Shown here: positions 26,720-36,387 of the stretch, in pieces
How positions within the stretch are numbered: the stretch's first letter is position 1
Layout of the letters: each line of letters opens with the position of its first letter
IMG/VR virus record: IMGVR_UViG_3300045110_000102
Coordinates: 1 to 64,000 of that record
Length of the DNA stretch: 64,000 nucleotides
Strand: one strand, 5' to 3'
Source of the DNA: a virus
Position numbers and translations under genes: made by a program
The notes under the pieces: model-generated
What the model saw: only the letters and a program-made list of their open reading frames with translations
The model's database searches: none
Told to the model about the DNA's origin: nothing

Positions 26720-28555
26720 ATGGCACTGAAGCGGCTCGATGAAGAGTTCGAACTGAAGCCCGGCACGCAGTTGCTTCCGTACATGAAGCGATTGCTGCCG
26801 TCGCTTGAGGCTCGCTTCCAAGACTTGGAAGAAGTGGACCGCATGCTGACCAAGATCGGCGAGGACATTCGTGCGGCGGCATTGCTGCGCATGAATGACA
26901 TCCTGATCCCGGCAACCGAAGACATCCTCGCGGTCACCAAGCTCGGCTTCCTGCTCGCTCCGATCTCGACACCGTACACGCTCGTGCTCGGCTACATGGC
27001 GATGTACGTTGACGAAGGCGTGCAGCGCGACACGTTCACGCCGTCGCCTTATCTGATCATCGAGCACGTCGATGCGCCAGACGATTACGCCATCGCGCGG
27101 CTGGTCAACTACGATCAGAAGACCGGCATTCTTGAAGTGAACATCACGGCGATCCACGGCTCGCCCGGTCCGCATCCCTACATGGTGTCATCGACGCCGG
27201 GCATGGCGGATTCAGCGAAGCTCTACCACGACGCCATCACGCCGATGCACGAAGTGGTGGTGTCTGACCACGAGGAGGTGGTCTTCCTGCACGCCGAGAT
27301 CATGGCCGCAGCGCAAGCGCTGGCGGAGTCTGGTCTCGATGCTTACGCGTTCATTCGACGCGACGGCACCGTGCCGTTCGAGGCGCTGCAGGTTGGTCTC
27401 GCGCCGCCGTCGAACGCGAACGACAACTACATTCCGACCAGCGGATGGGTGCGCTCGCGCATCGTCGAGTACGTCAACACGGCGGTGAAGAAGACCGGCG
27501 ATGTGATGACCGGTCCGCTCACGATCCCGGCGTATCCGACGCAAGACGCGCACGCTGCCAGCAAGAAGTATGTCGATGATGCGTTCGGTGCTGGCGGCAC
27601 GATGCGCGGCGACCTGACGATCAACGACAGCTATCCTTCGCTGCTGATGAAGCCGACAGGCCCGCAGCAGGATCGATTGCTCGAAGGTCTCAACTATGAC
27701 GGCGCGCGCCGGTGGGTGATGGCGCTCGGCGATGGCTCTGACGACTTCGCGCTGTATCGCTACGGCGACGCGGGCAACTATCTCGGCACCGGGCTGCACA
27801 TCCGGCGCAGCGATGGCGGCGTGACGCTCGGGCCGATCTCCACCGGCTATCTCTCGAACGTCGGCGGCATGAACATCGACGGCGATCTTTATCTCCATCG
27901 CGGCACCAGCGGCACCGGCGTGGTCTTCCTCAATCACACCGGCAGCGCGTATCACTATTGGGACGGCGCGACGCACACCTTCACCGGTGGCGGCGGCGCG
28001 TTCCACGGTGGCATGAACGTGCATCACCTGAACTGCTACAGCATCAGCACGCAGGGACACTGGACGACGACGTGGGGAATGACGTCGCACGGGCCGATAG
28101 ACATCAACGGCGCGCTGACCATCCGTGGCGACATGGTCTTGGAGAGTCCGAACGCGAACTACATTCGGTTCTGGGATGGCACATGGGGCAACATGTACAT
28201 CCACCACAACGACGACAACATCGGCTTCCTCGGTCACGACGGCGGTTGGCGCGCGTACGTCAACAACTCCTCGCAGATGTGGCTCGGCGCGTACGGATGG
28301 ATTCACGACTACGTCAACAACACCGCGAGCCATCATGCGTGGACGGCAGCGAACCATCGCTACAATGAAGTGGTCTACAGGATTCGCTTCGCGCATCTCG
28401 GCGACGTGCAGCACTACTACAACCAATTGCAGGAGCCGTGGGGCGCAGGCGTGATCACCGGCATCACCGGTTGCTACTCGTCCTACTACGTGATCGGTCG
28501 CTATCGGCAATGCCACATGATGATCGCGGGCGGCTGGTACGCTGCAAGCTACTGA
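26720..28555 (+). CDS. Tail fibre protein (611 aa)
   Basis: The N-terminal 240 residues resemble an attachment domain. Near residues 255-290 is the fibre repeat KKTGDVMTGPLTI with HAASKKYVDDAFG, related to the TKQYVD repeats of the fibre at 4345. The C-terminal 300 residues are rich in Gly, His, Tyr and Trp with alternating polar pattern (GNMYIHHNDDNIGFLGHDGG), typical of a beta-helical receptor-binding shaft and tip. Likely the main side fibre, since it sits in the usual post-baseplate position. A small gene follows that could be its chaperone. Confidence 0.75.
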   Translation: MALKRLDEEFELKPGTQLLPYMKRLLPSLEARFQDLEEVDRMLTKIGEDIRAAALLRMNDILIPATEDILAVTKLGFLLAPISTPYTLVLGYMAMYVDEGVQRDTFTPSPYLIIEHVDAPDDYAIARLVNYDQKTGILEVNITAIHGSPGPHPYMVSSTPGMADSAKLYHDAITPMHEVVVSDHEEVVFLHAEIMAAAQALAESGLDAYAFIRRDGTVPFEALQVGLAPPSNANDNYIPTSGWVRSRIVEYVNTAVKKTGDVMTGPLTIPAYPTQDAHAASKKYVDDAFGAGGTMRGDLTINDSYPSLLMKPTGPQQDRLLEGLNYDGARRWVMALGDGSDDFALYRYGDAGNYLGTGLHIRRSDGGVTLGPISTGYLSNVGGMNIDGDLYLHRGTSGTGVVFLNHTGSAYHYWDGATHTFTGGGGAFHGGMNVHHLNCYSISTQGHWTTTWGMTSHGPIDINGALTIRGDMVLESPNANYIRFWDGTWGNMYIHHNDDNIGFLGHDGGWRAYVNNSSQMWLGAYGWIHDYVNNTASHHAWTAANHRYNEVVYRIRFAHLGDVQHYYNQLQEPWGAGVITGITGCYSSYYVIGRYRQCHMMIAGGWYAASY

Positions 28556-28564
28556 GGATTAACG

Positions 28565-29002
28565 ATGCTGGAATATATCGATCACGGCGACTGGGTTGCC
28601 TACAGGCCGGAGAAACACTGGCTGTTTGATCACAATCCGAGAGTGATGTTCTGCAAGCGCGTGTCCGATGGCGTTGATTGGTACGACTATCGCAGAGAGG
28701 TCGGCATCGCGACGTCAGTGTCGCTGAAGATGACGCTGAAGCAGTTCGAGGGTCGCTGGCAGGTGATGACCACGAACCGCGAAGGCGAGATGATCTGGCC
28801 GGAGAACACCAAGCTGATCGAGTTCGATTACGACGGCGAAGATCACGAGCGACTGTGGCGCAAGTTCTTCGATCTGAAGACGCGCGAATTCACCGATCCC
28901 GAGCCAATGTCGGAGCGACCGTTCGTCGAAGCGCTCGCGAAGGAGCTTGGCGTCGATCAGGACAAGCTCATCAAATTCTTGGAAGGGAGCCGACATGGCT
29001 GA
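28565..29002 (+). CDS. Hypothetical protein, possible fibre assembly factor (145 aa)
   Basis: AGGA precedes the ATG. The N-terminal half is strand-rich with many aromatic residues; the C-terminal half is acidic and helical (FVEALAKELGVDQDKLIKFL). Its place immediately after the fibre gene suggests a fibre chaperone, but no known chaperone signature is visible. Confidence 0.5.
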   Translation: MLEYIDHGDWVAYRPEKHWLFDHNPRVMFCKRVSDGVDWYDYRREVGIATSVSLKMTLKQFEGRWQVMTTNREGEMIWPENTKLIEFDYDGEDHERLWRKFFDLKTREFTDPEPMSERPFVEALAKELGVDQDKLIKFLEGSRHG

Positions 29003-29288
29003 CATAGCTTTCTTTGAAGGGCGACAGACAAATCAGATTCCTGTCGCGCACGAGGTCTGGCCAAAGTCACCGCTGACGATGACGGCGATGACGATGGAGT
29101 GCAATCCTGTTGGGCAGGTGGTGGTGACGCCTATTGTGCAGGATCAGAACGTCGGCGACTACGTACGCGAGATTCGCATCTTCTCACTGGCATCGGCTGG
29201 TGTTGAGCCGAGGCTGTTGCTTGCAGTCAAGATGCACGGACTCACCGTCAAGCAGCTAGAGATCATCACGCCACCAAGCACGATGTAG
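28995..29288 (+). CDS. Hypothetical protein (97 aa)
   Basis: ATG 28995 has GGAAGGGAG just upstream and overlaps the previous gene by 8 bases. Small, strand-rich, no membrane segment (VVVTPIVQDQNVGDYVREIR). It precedes the sheath gene. No family recognised. Confidence 0.55.
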   Translation: MADIAFFEGRQTNQIPVAHEVWPKSPLTMTAMTMECNPVGQVVVTPIVQDQNVGDYVREIRIFSLASAGVEPRLLLAVKMHGLTVKQLEIITPPSTM

Positions 29289-29319
29289 ATTCCCCCCGCT
29301 CACAAATAAGGAGACGACA

Positions 29320-31089
29320 ATGGGCGATCCGGTATTTGGTATTAGCATTCGCAAAGTCGATGAAGGCGCGCGGCCCGTACTTGCCGCCGACCTTTCCACC
29401 ATCGGACTCATCGGTCCCTCACCGCTGGCCGATCAGGTTATCTATCCGCTCGACACTCCGGTGTTCCTGAACTCGAACGATCACAACAAGACGAAGAAGC
29501 TCGGCTACTCCGGCTACCTCGCCGACGCTGTGCGCGCGATCAACGATCAGCTTGGCGAGACGCAGTTCGCTGGCCGCATCGTTGTGATCCGCACTGCGCA
29601 GGGCACCGACCCTGATCCCGCACTGGCGCTGCAGCAGACCATCAGCAACATCGCTGGCGACTCGCTGCAGGGCACCGGCATGTGGGCGTTCCTCAAGTCT
29701 GCAGCGAAGCTCGGCTTCACGCCGCGCATCCTGCTTGCGCCCGGCTACACCTCGCAGATGGCGAACGGCATCGGCAGGATCGAGCGCACCGCGCCCGGCC
29801 AGAACTACGTGATGGATCATCTCTATCCCATCGAGTTCGAGGGCGGCGGCATCAACGTGGTGCCCGCGACCGGCCACGCCATCGGCATGAGCAACGGCAC
29901 GCTCGGCCCGGTGGTGCTCGAACTGCCCGGCGCTTGGTACGACAGCCCGCCGACGGTGGTCGTTCCTCCGCCCGGCTACACCTGCACGGCTGCGGCCATC
30001 GGGACCGGTGGTCTCGGCTATACGGTCGGCGAGCAACTGATGATGCCTGACAACGTCATCCTCAACGTTGACTCGATTGATGACGTCGGCGGCAACGGCG
30101 CGATCCTCACAGCGAGCGTCGTCAATGCTGGCTTCATCGTCGGCACCACCGCGCCGCCGACGGTGCCGGTCGAGCCGCTGTCATCGACTGGTGCTGGCAC
30201 CGGCGCGACCTTCACCGAGACGTGGGACGTGAGCGGCGAGCTTGCAGCGTACGAAGCCGAGGTGATGGCGGGTGCGAATCCGATCGTCGCCAGCGCGACG
30301 CCGATCTGCAATCAGTTGCTCGGTCACATGATCGTCGAGAGCGCAGGCTCTTCGATGCAGAACGACTTCGACTGGCGTGAGACGATGCAGAGCCATCGCC
30401 TGATCGCACTGTCGGGCGGCTGTCGTGTGATGGACCCGATCACGTCGTACATCGTGATCCGTCCGCTCGCGCCGCGTATGGCTGGCATCATGATCCGTCG
30501 CGATCACGAGACCGGCGCGCCGTTCCACTCTGCGGCGAACCAAGCGGTGCAGGGCATCGTCAGCCCGAACCGCGACATCGGATTCAATCTGACCGACAGC
30601 GCGAACGAAGCGCAGGAGTTGCTCGGAGCGAACATCGGTGTGCTGGTGCGTGGCGAGATCGGCGACGACTTCGCAATCGCGTCGGGCGGCTTCGTGCTGA
30701 TCTCGACCGACAACGTCGGCGAAGACCCGATTTGGCAAATGTATAATGTCATGAGAGGACGCGATTACATTCACCTCGGGATGCTCAAGACGCTGCGCTT
30801 CTATCTCGGTCGCTACAACATCATCGGTCACACGGTGCAGGCGATCCTGAACACCATGCAGTTCTTCCTGCGCGACCTGCATGCCGATCAGCACATCCTC
30901 GGCTACAAGGTGAACTTCCGCACCGAGGGCAACTCGCCGGAGCAGATCAGGCTCGGCCATCTCACCGTCGGCTTCAAGGCAGAAGAGCCGCCGGTCCTCA
31001 AGCATCTCACCATCGAGTCTTCGCGCTATCGCGAAGCCATCGACGAGATGGTCGCCGATCTCGCAACGCAGTTGAATCTCGCTGCGTAA
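29320..31089 (+). CDS. Contractile tail sheath protein
   Basis: A 589-residue protein of the gpFI/Mu L sheath family. The N-terminus GISIRKVDEGARPVLAADLS is followed by a domain with FAGRIVVIRTAQGTD and ISNIAGDSLQGTGMW. The C-terminal half has the sheath core: VIRPLAPRMAGIMIRRDHET, then RGRDYIHLGMLKTLRFYLGR and a helix-strand end. An insertion domain of about 110 residues near 190-300 is rich in Gly, Thr and Val. It polymerises around the tube and contracts on infection. AAGGAGA lies 8 bases before the ATG. Confidence 0.88.
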   Translation: MGDPVFGISIRKVDEGARPVLAADLSTIGLIGPSPLADQVIYPLDTPVFLNSNDHNKTKKLGYSGYLADAVRAINDQLGETQFAGRIVVIRTAQGTDPDPALALQQTISNIAGDSLQGTGMWAFLKSAAKLGFTPRILLAPGYTSQMANGIGRIERTAPGQNYVMDHLYPIEFEGGGINVVPATGHAIGMSNGTLGPVVLELPGAWYDSPPTVVVPPPGYTCTAAAIGTGGLGYTVGEQLMMPDNVILNVDSIDDVGGNGAILTASVVNAGFIVGTTAPPTVPVEPLSSTGAGTGATFTETWDVSGELAAYEAEVMAGANPIVASATPICNQLLGHMIVESAGSSMQNDFDWRETMQSHRLIALSGGCRVMDPITSYIVIRPLAPRMAGIMIRRDHETGAPFHSAANQAVQGIVSPNRDIGFNLTDSANEAQELLGANIGVLVRGEIGDDFAIASGGFVLISTDNVGEDPIWQMYNVMRGRDYIHLGMLKTLRFYLGRYNIIGHTVQAILNTMQFFLRDLHADQHILGYKVNFRTEGNSPEQIRLGHLTVGFKAEEPPVLKHLTIESSRYREAIDEMVADLATQLNLAA

Positions 31090-31100
31090 TATTCTCACCC

Positions 31101-31163
31101 GTTCGGGCAGCACGAACTGACGTGCTTAAAACTGTAGGGACGACTGCAAGCGTCCGCCCGAAC
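31101..31163 (+). ncRNA. Possible three-way-junction RNA element between sheath and tube genes
   Basis: The intergenic sequence can fold as an outer stem (GTTCGGGC 31101-31108 with GCCCGAAC 31156-31163) enclosing two hairpins: GCACG/CGTGC (31110-31125) and GGACG/CGTCC (31138-31155). All three stems are perfect Watson-Crick. It lies 12 bases after the sheath stop and about 10 bases before the tube ribosome site. It could set the sheath-to-tube ratio, protect an mRNA end or be a processing site. It is not followed by a T tract. Confidence 0.4.
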
Positions 31164-31185
31164 ACTTCTTGAAAGGAATGATTCA

Positions 31186-31770
31186 ATGGCAAACCTCGGC
31201 ACTATCTACGTGATGGAGTCCGCGAACCTGATCGTCGGCGACCGTGGCAACAACGGCTCGGCGGCGGGTATCTCGACGCATCTCGTGCTGCAAGAGTTGA
31301 AGCTCCCGATGCTGGAGGAGAACAACGTTGACCACGCACCCGGCGGCGCGCCGGTGGCAATCGAGATTCCCACGCACATCAACAAGCTCGAAGCGACGTT
31401 CAACCTCGCTGGCTGGGACCCGATGATCATGGGCAAGATCGGGCGAGAGGGATACGAGCATCACGTCTTCACCGCGTACGGACTGATCAGGGATCGTCGT
31501 ACCTCGACGGCGCTGCAGGCCATCGCGGTGATGCAGGGTCGGCTCGGTCGCGTCAATCCGACCGCGTTCTCGAAGGGCAACCTGATGGCGCACGAGTACT
31601 CGATCAAGACCATCGTGCACTATGAACTGTGGATGCAGATGTCGGCGGAGGACAAGGACCCGACCGAGATTTACTGGTGGGACTTCTTCACCTCGCGTCT
31701 GCGCAGTGGTCGCGAAGAACTCACCGACCGCATGGTCAACGTGCTCGCGATCCCGGCGAACCCGGTCTAA
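31186..31770 (+). CDS. Major tail tube protein
   Basis: A 194-residue protein matching the P2 gpFII tube family: LVLQELKLPMLEENNVDHAP, then IEIPTHINKLEATFNLAGWD, and a C-terminal EIYWWDFFTSRLRSGREEL. It forms hexameric rings inside the sheath through which DNA passes. AAAGGA lies 9 bases upstream. A folded intergenic element precedes it. Confidence 0.87.
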   Translation: MANLGTIYVMESANLIVGDRGNNGSAAGISTHLVLQELKLPMLEENNVDHAPGGAPVAIEIPTHINKLEATFNLAGWDPMIMGKIGREGYEHHVFTAYGLIRDRRTSTALQAIAVMQGRLGRVNPTAFSKGNLMAHEYSIKTIVHYELWMQMSAEDKDPTEIYWWDFFTSRLRSGREELTDRMVNVLAIPANPV

Positions 31771-31773
31771 GCG

Positions 31774-31941
31774 ATGGCGATGACAGTCGCGCAATTGATT
31801 GCCGAGCTTCAGAAGATGGAGGTCGGCAAGCGCGTCGTCGTCGCAGATCGCGACGGCGCGGGCGGTCACGAGGACATCGAGTTCATCGACAAGCGAGTCG
31901 ATAGGGGCGAAGACGTCGTCGCGATCTGGTTTCACCATTAA
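31774..31941 (+). CDS. Small tail-cluster protein (55 aa)
   Basis: A short gene four bases after the tube stop. The product begins MAMTVAQLIAELQKMEVGKR and ends VVAIWFHH. A helix followed by paired strands (RVVVADRDG, EFIDKRV) is a common tiny phage fold. It fills the space between tube and chaperone genes exactly, supporting reality. Function unknown. Confidence 0.6.
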   Translation: MAMTVAQLIAELQKMEVGKRVVVADRDGAGGHEDIEFIDKRVDRGEDVVAIWFHH

Positions 31942-31952
31942 CGGGAGCGGCA

Positions 31953-32408
31953 GTGATCACGCACAATAAGATGGGCGGTCGCACCGTCGAGCTATTCATT
32001 CCGTTCGAGCACGGCGGCAAGAAGATCGAGAAGATCACCTTCTCGCCGCTGCTGCTCGGGCACGTGCTGCGCTGGAATGAAGGCGCGTGGAAAACCATGA
32101 TCGGCTTGCTGGTCGAGCTTGCCGACGTGGACGAGACAGTCGTTCGCGGTTTGCGCTATCCGGACGCCGACCGGATCATGGAGACGTTCCTCGGCATGCT
32201 GACGCCGGAGATACGCGACGACATCGGCAACAACCGCATCCCGACTCCGTTCAACGCCGACGAAGATGTCGAGGCTGCGATGCGAGCGGTCGCGGCAGGA
32301 CAGACGGCGAATGGCGGCGACGATGGTCAGGGGCTCGACCCATCCCTGATGCGTGGCCCGGGCGTGCCGCTGCCGGAAGCTGGATTCGATCTGAGCGAAG
32401 AACCCTGA
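31953..32408 (+). CDS. Tail assembly chaperone (gpE-like)
   Basis: GTG start 12 bases after the preceding stop. A 151-residue protein between tube and tape measure, the invariant position of tail assembly chaperones. A strand-rich N-terminus is followed by helices (GLLVELADVDETVVRGLRYP, RIMETFLGMLTPEIRDDI) like the P2 E and Mu gp41 type. The C-terminus is an acidic, Gly/Pro-rich tail. I looked for the usual programmed frameshift and found no convincing slippery site before the stop. It should coat the tape measure during assembly. Confidence 0.65.
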   Translation: MITHNKMGGRTVELFIPFEHGGKKIEKITFSPLLLGHVLRWNEGAWKTMIGLLVELADVDETVVRGLRYPDADRIMETFLGMLTPEIRDDIGNNRIPTPFNADEDVEAAMRAVAAGQTANGGDDGQGLDPSLMRGPGVPLPEAGFDLSEEP

Positions 32409-32421
32409 AAGGGTTTGAACG

Positions 32422-35400
32422 ATGGGCGCTAACGACCAAGAGACAACGGTCCGCATCACCGCCGAGGACAACACCAGCAAAGCGGTGACGTCTATCGGCG
32501 CGCGGTTCTATGCCCTGCACAAGGAAGCGCAGGCGATGTTCCGTGGCTACGCTGACGGCGCGCTGGTCAGCACCAAGTCCATCGAGATGTTCGCGAAGAA
32601 GAACAAGACCACCTTCGATGAAGCCTTCCAGCAGATGCAGAAGCTGCACGACGCCGAGAACAAAGCGTTCAAGGCGCGGCAGGACGCTGCCGCCAACACG
32701 GACAAGGACAACACGAAGCAGGCGGCTGGCGCGAAGGGTGTCGCCAAAGAACTGGCGGGGATGGCCGCGCGCTATCTGTCGGTCGCCGCTGCCGTCGATA
32801 TCGTGCGGCGTTCGTTCCTCGGCTTTGCCGACTTCGACAAGAAGATGCGGCTGATCCAGAACGGCACCGACGCGACCAAGGAGCAGATGAAGGAATTCTC
32901 CGCTGTCATCAAGCAGGTCTCGGCGGAGACCGGCGCAAGTCTCGACGACGTCGCCGAAGGCTTCAAGACATTGCAGGAGACCGCGAACCTCTCGCTCGCC
33001 GAGACGCAGAAGATATTGCCGGAGCTTGCGGTGCAGGCCGATGGCATGGGCGTCAGCGTCACGCAGCTTGGTCGGCTGATGGGCGAGATGATGCGCAACT
33101 TCAACATCCCGGCTGCGGATGCCAGCCGCGCGATGGAGATCATCTCGCACGGCGCGCGCAAGCTCGGGCTCAACGTCGGCGATCTCGGCCCGGCGATCTC
33201 TGGTCTCACGTCGTCGATGGCGGAGTGGGGATACACCGGGGCCGAAGGTGCGGCGCGCATGGTCGCGATGCTCGGCGAAGCGCGCAAGGCGACCGGCGAT
33301 TCCTCGAAGGCCGCGCAGGTTCTCAGCAACATCTTCGAGAAGCTCGGCTCGGGACAACTGGCAGAAGCGCTCGGCAAGAATCCGCAGATGCTCTACAAGC
33401 AACTGAAGGAGATTCAAGCCGCAGGCGGCGACGTCATGGGCGCGATTGTCGCCATGATGGAAAAGGCGACCGATCAGCGCAAGGTGGCTGAAGCCATCGG
33501 CGTTCGCGACATCAAGGTCGTGCGCAAGCTGACCGAGTCGTGGGGCGACATGACCGGCAAGATCACCGAAGCGAAGAACGCGCAAGGTGGTTACGCTGCA
33601 GGATTGAACACGCTCAACAGCGCGCAGGGTCGCGTCAATCAGTTGATGGCGAGCATCGTCGAGTTGATGAACTCGCTCGGCGCACTGCTCGATGCGCTCG
33701 GCGCAACCACCGCACTGAAGTTTCTCGCCGATCAGATCATGGCCGCAGTCAAAGGCATGGAGCGTCTGACCGAGTTGTGGAAGTGGATCACCGGGCAGGA
33801 GATCAAGAAGCCCGAATGGATTCCGCAGAGCGGCGCGGAGTTCAGGCATCGGCTGTGGGGCTCGCGCGAGTATGGCGGCTTCGGCGAATTGAAGCGACCG
33901 TGGGATCGCGAGAAGAACGCGCCGGGCATGACGAAGGAAGAGAAGGCGGCGGAGCAGAAGCGCATCGAGTCGATGTCGCCGCAAGAGAAGGCGCTGTACG
34001 AGCAGGGCTTGAAGCGCCAGCGCGAACTGAACCAGCAGATCGAGACCACGACCGGCAACATCAAGAAGATGTCGTTCGCGTTGCCGGACACGCCGGGCTT
34101 CAAGGTGTGGAAGACCGCGCTCGGTGTCCCGCAAGGCGGCGGCGCTCCGAGTGCTGGCTATGGTGGCAGCGGCGATGCGTCGGTGCTTCCTGCATCGTAC
34201 TCGCCGGGCGGCGGTCTCGTGCATCGCGCGAGCTACGGCGGCGGCGACGGCACGCCAATCGGCAATGCATTCTCGCGCGCGAACGCGATGGGCGCGGGCA
34301 CACGCAACGTCGTGGACTTCGCTGCGGCGCGCGCGCGTCGCGTGTCGTATGGCGGCAGCGCGGACGCGCGCACGCTCGATGCTGATTATCATCCCGGCGA
34401 AGGCGGTTACCTCGGCGGGCCGGGCGGCGGTGTCGGCCCCGGCTACGGTGGGCACGGTGCAGGCGGTCCGGGCATCCCCGGCATGGAGCGCGCTGGTCCC
34501 GGCGGCTATGGCTCATCCTATGGCGGCGGCAGTCAACCGCAGATGACGGGGCGCGGATCGTCGCTGCCGGGCGCTGGCGGAGAGCGCACGCACGCGAGCC
34601 TTCCACCACCGAGCGGACCGCAGTCGCCGACTGAACCGTCTGGTGCCGTCGATGAGCACGGGCACGCGCACACCGGTGTCGGCGGCTATAACTTCATGGG
34701 CAGCGAACGCGCACGGAGGATGGGTTACAACATCCAGCACGGAAGCCGCGAAGCGCAGATGCCGTTCGCGACTGGCATTCCGAAGGATGCATACGGCGGC
34801 AGGCTGTCAACGATCCGCGCGAACAAGTACGCCGGACCGGACATGGCGGGCTTCCTGAAAGACCTGCACGAGGCTGGCGCGCCGCTCGATCAATTCGCTG
34901 GTGCCTACGTCAACAAGCCACGGCAACACGGCTACGGCAACGCGCTCGACATCGAGACCGGCTTCGGCAGCGGACCGGACAACAGTCCAAAGCTCCACGC
35001 GTGGGCGATGAAGAACCCGGAGCTATTCAAGAAGATTCAAGCGCAGCGTCATATGCGCAACCTCGATCCGACATCCGGATCGACGGTGAAGGATTGGGGA
35101 CACTTCGAGTGGACGCCGACCGGCAGAGCGCCAGTGGGCCAGACGCAGACCGCGTCCGCCGATGCAGCAAACCCGATGGGTACGCCTGACACTGCGCCAG
35201 CGGCGGGCGGAACGGCATCAGGAGACTTCAAAGGGAATCGCGTCAACCAAGACGTCCTGAAGACGCGCATTCAACAAGCCAACTCCGAATGGATGAAGGA
35301 CCCCAAGAATCAACAGAAGATTTTCCGAACGCTTCAGGCTGAAGGCGGCGGCAACATAGCTGCCAACTTGGAGCAGATGTCGAACTACGCAGCGTCCAGA

Positions 35401-36138
35401 AACAAGAGCCTGCAACAGGTTGTGGAAGCTCGGGGCACCAAACAATTCTATGGTCCGCTTCGGCGTTTCCACGGTGATCCCGGCGCAGGGCGAATGATGC
35501 CGCATGAGCGTGATGCGTACAACAGCGCATGGACTCCACAGAAGCAGGCGGCGTGGGACAAGGCCAGCAACGAGGTGTTCTCTGGCGGGTCCAACAGAAT
35601 CAATTACGCAACCGATCAAGGAACGGTCGGCGATCCGAACTATGACCCGAACAGGATGACCAACGTCGGCGGCAATATGTTCGGTGTTCAACCGGGCACT
35701 GGAAAGTGGGTTAGTGCGCAGCGAGGTAAGCCACAAGTCGAAGGTCCAGTCACCGCTGTCGCCGAAGCGCCGAAGACTGAGACGCCAGCGACGACGCAGA
35801 CTGCAGAGGCAGGGCAAGACAACACGCCGCTCGGTCGCGCGTTCGCAGCGAGCCAACGCAGCAGGACGCGCGGCATTACCAGAGACCCGGTGCACGATGC
35901 TCAGATGGAGCGCCATCGCGAGGAGACCGAGGCGCTGAAGAAGAAGGACGCCGCAGCACCAGCGGAGGAGCCGTCGATCCCAGAGCGAGCGAAGAACGAA
36001 GTCGAGAAGCCGCTGCAGATGAATGTCAAGGTCAACCAGAACGACGTGCAATTCGCGCGCTCATCGATGAAGCGACAGGCTGATCGTGAGGTGCGCGAAG
36101 CGCGGTGGAGTTCGTACAGCGACATAGGTGCTGCATGA
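32422..36138 (+). CDS. Tape measure protein with embedded M15-type peptidase domain
   Basis: A 1238-residue protein. The N-terminal 400 residues match tape measure proteins (AAVDIVRRSFLGFADFDKKM, then QVSAETGASLDDVAEGFKTL and AGGDVMGAIVAMMEKAT), followed by an Ala/Leu-rich membrane-like segment. Residues about 560-760 are a Gly/Tyr/Pro-rich low-complexity spacer. Residues about 800-900 form a D,D-carboxypeptidase-like M15 domain: His836-x6-Asp843 (HGYGNALD) and Trp892-x-His894 (WGHFE), the zinc-ligand pattern SxHxxGxAxD...WxH. The end is polar with a Gln/Lys-rich tail. It sets tail length and probably cuts peptidoglycan cross-links during DNA entry. Confidence 0.82.
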   Translation: MGANDQETTVRITAEDNTSKAVTSIGARFYALHKEAQAMFRGYADGALVSTKSIEMFAKKNKTTFDEAFQQMQKLHDAENKAFKARQDAAANTDKDNTKQAAGAKGVAKELAGMAARYLSVAAAVDIVRRSFLGFADFDKKMRLIQNGTDATKEQMKEFSAVIKQVSAETGASLDDVAEGFKTLQETANLSLAETQKILPELAVQADGMGVSVTQLGRLMGEMMRNFNIPAADASRAMEIISHGARKLGLNVGDLGPAISGLTSSMAEWGYTGAEGAARMVAMLGEARKATGDSSKAAQVLSNIFEKLGSGQLAEALGKNPQMLYKQLKEIQAAGGDVMGAIVAMMEKATDQRKVAEAIGVRDIKVVRKLTESWGDMTGKITEAKNAQGGYAAGLNTLNSAQGRVNQLMASIVELMNSLGALLDALGATTALKFLADQIMAAVKGMERLTELWKWITGQEIKKPEWIPQSGAEFRHRLWGSREYGGFGELKRPWDREKNAPGMTKEEKAAEQKRIESMSPQEKALYEQGLKRQRELNQQIETTTGNIKKMSFALPDTPGFKVWKTALGVPQGGGAPSAGYGGSGDASVLPASYSPGGGLVHRASYGGGDGTPIGNAFSRANAMGAGTRNVVDFAAARARRVSYGGSADARTLDADYHPGEGGYLGGPGGGVGPGYGGHGAGGPGIPGMERAGPGGYGSSYGGGSQPQMTGRGSSLPGAGGERTHASLPPPSGPQSPTEPSGAVDEHGHAHTGVGGYNFMGSERARRMGYNIQHGSREAQMPFATGIPKDAYGGRLSTIRANKYAGPDMAGFLKDLHEAGAPLDQFAGAYVNKPRQHGYGNALDIETGFGSGPDNSPKLHAWAMKNPELFKKIQAQRHMRNLDPTSGSTVKDWGHFEWTPTGRAPVGQTQTASADAANPMGTPDTAPAAGGTASGDFKGNRVNQDVLKTRIQQANSEWMKDPKNQQKIFRTLQAEGGGNIAANLEQMSNYAASRNKSLQQVVEARGTKQFYGPLRRFHGDPGAGRMMPHERDAYNSAWTPQKQAAWDKASNEVFSGGSNRINYATDQGTVGDPNYDPNRMTNVGGNMFGVQPGTGKWVSAQRGKPQVEGPVTAVAEAPKTETPATTQTAEAGQDNTPLGRAFAASQRSRTRGITRDPVHDAQMERHREETEALKKKDAAAPAEEPSIPERAKNEVEKPLQMNVKVNQNDVQFARSSMKRQADREVREARWSSYSDIGAA

Positions 36139-36383
36139 GAGACCAAGACTGGGTCGTCACCTTCAAGGTTGAAACGCGTCAAGGCACATCGATCACCGAG
36201 TTCTATCGTGGCTCGCGCAACGAGTGCCTGCGCATCAAGGAGATGAGCACCAGCGGCGGCTCTGATGATCAGCAGGCAACGCGCGGCTGGCGCGCCATCG
36301 CCGGGCTTGCGCAGGAGTGGGACGACTTCATCGACCACGAGAGTCCGGTCGAGGTGTTTGCTGTTGCGATGATGGGGCGGTGA
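36135..36383 (+). CDS. Small tail protein (82 aa)
   Basis: ATG 36135 is in an ATGA overlap with the tape measure stop. The sequence (WVVTFKVETRQGTSITEFY) is strand-rich at the N-terminus, helical at the C-terminus. It lies between tape measure and U-like genes. No family recognised. Confidence 0.55.
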   Translation: MRDQDWVVTFKVETRQGTSITEFYRGSRNECLRIKEMSTSGGSDDQQATRGWRAIAGLAQEWDDFIDHESPVEVFAVAMMGR

Positions 36384-36387
36384 TCGA

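Noticed and set aside
31101-31163. Hammerhead ribozyme
   Set aside because: CUGA occurs but CUGANGA and GAAA core segments are absent.
32087-32488. Programmed -1 frameshift extending the tail assembly chaperone
   Set aside because: The -1 frame is open, but I found no X-XXY-YYZ site in frame before the stop; GGGTTTG at 32413-32419 lies after it.
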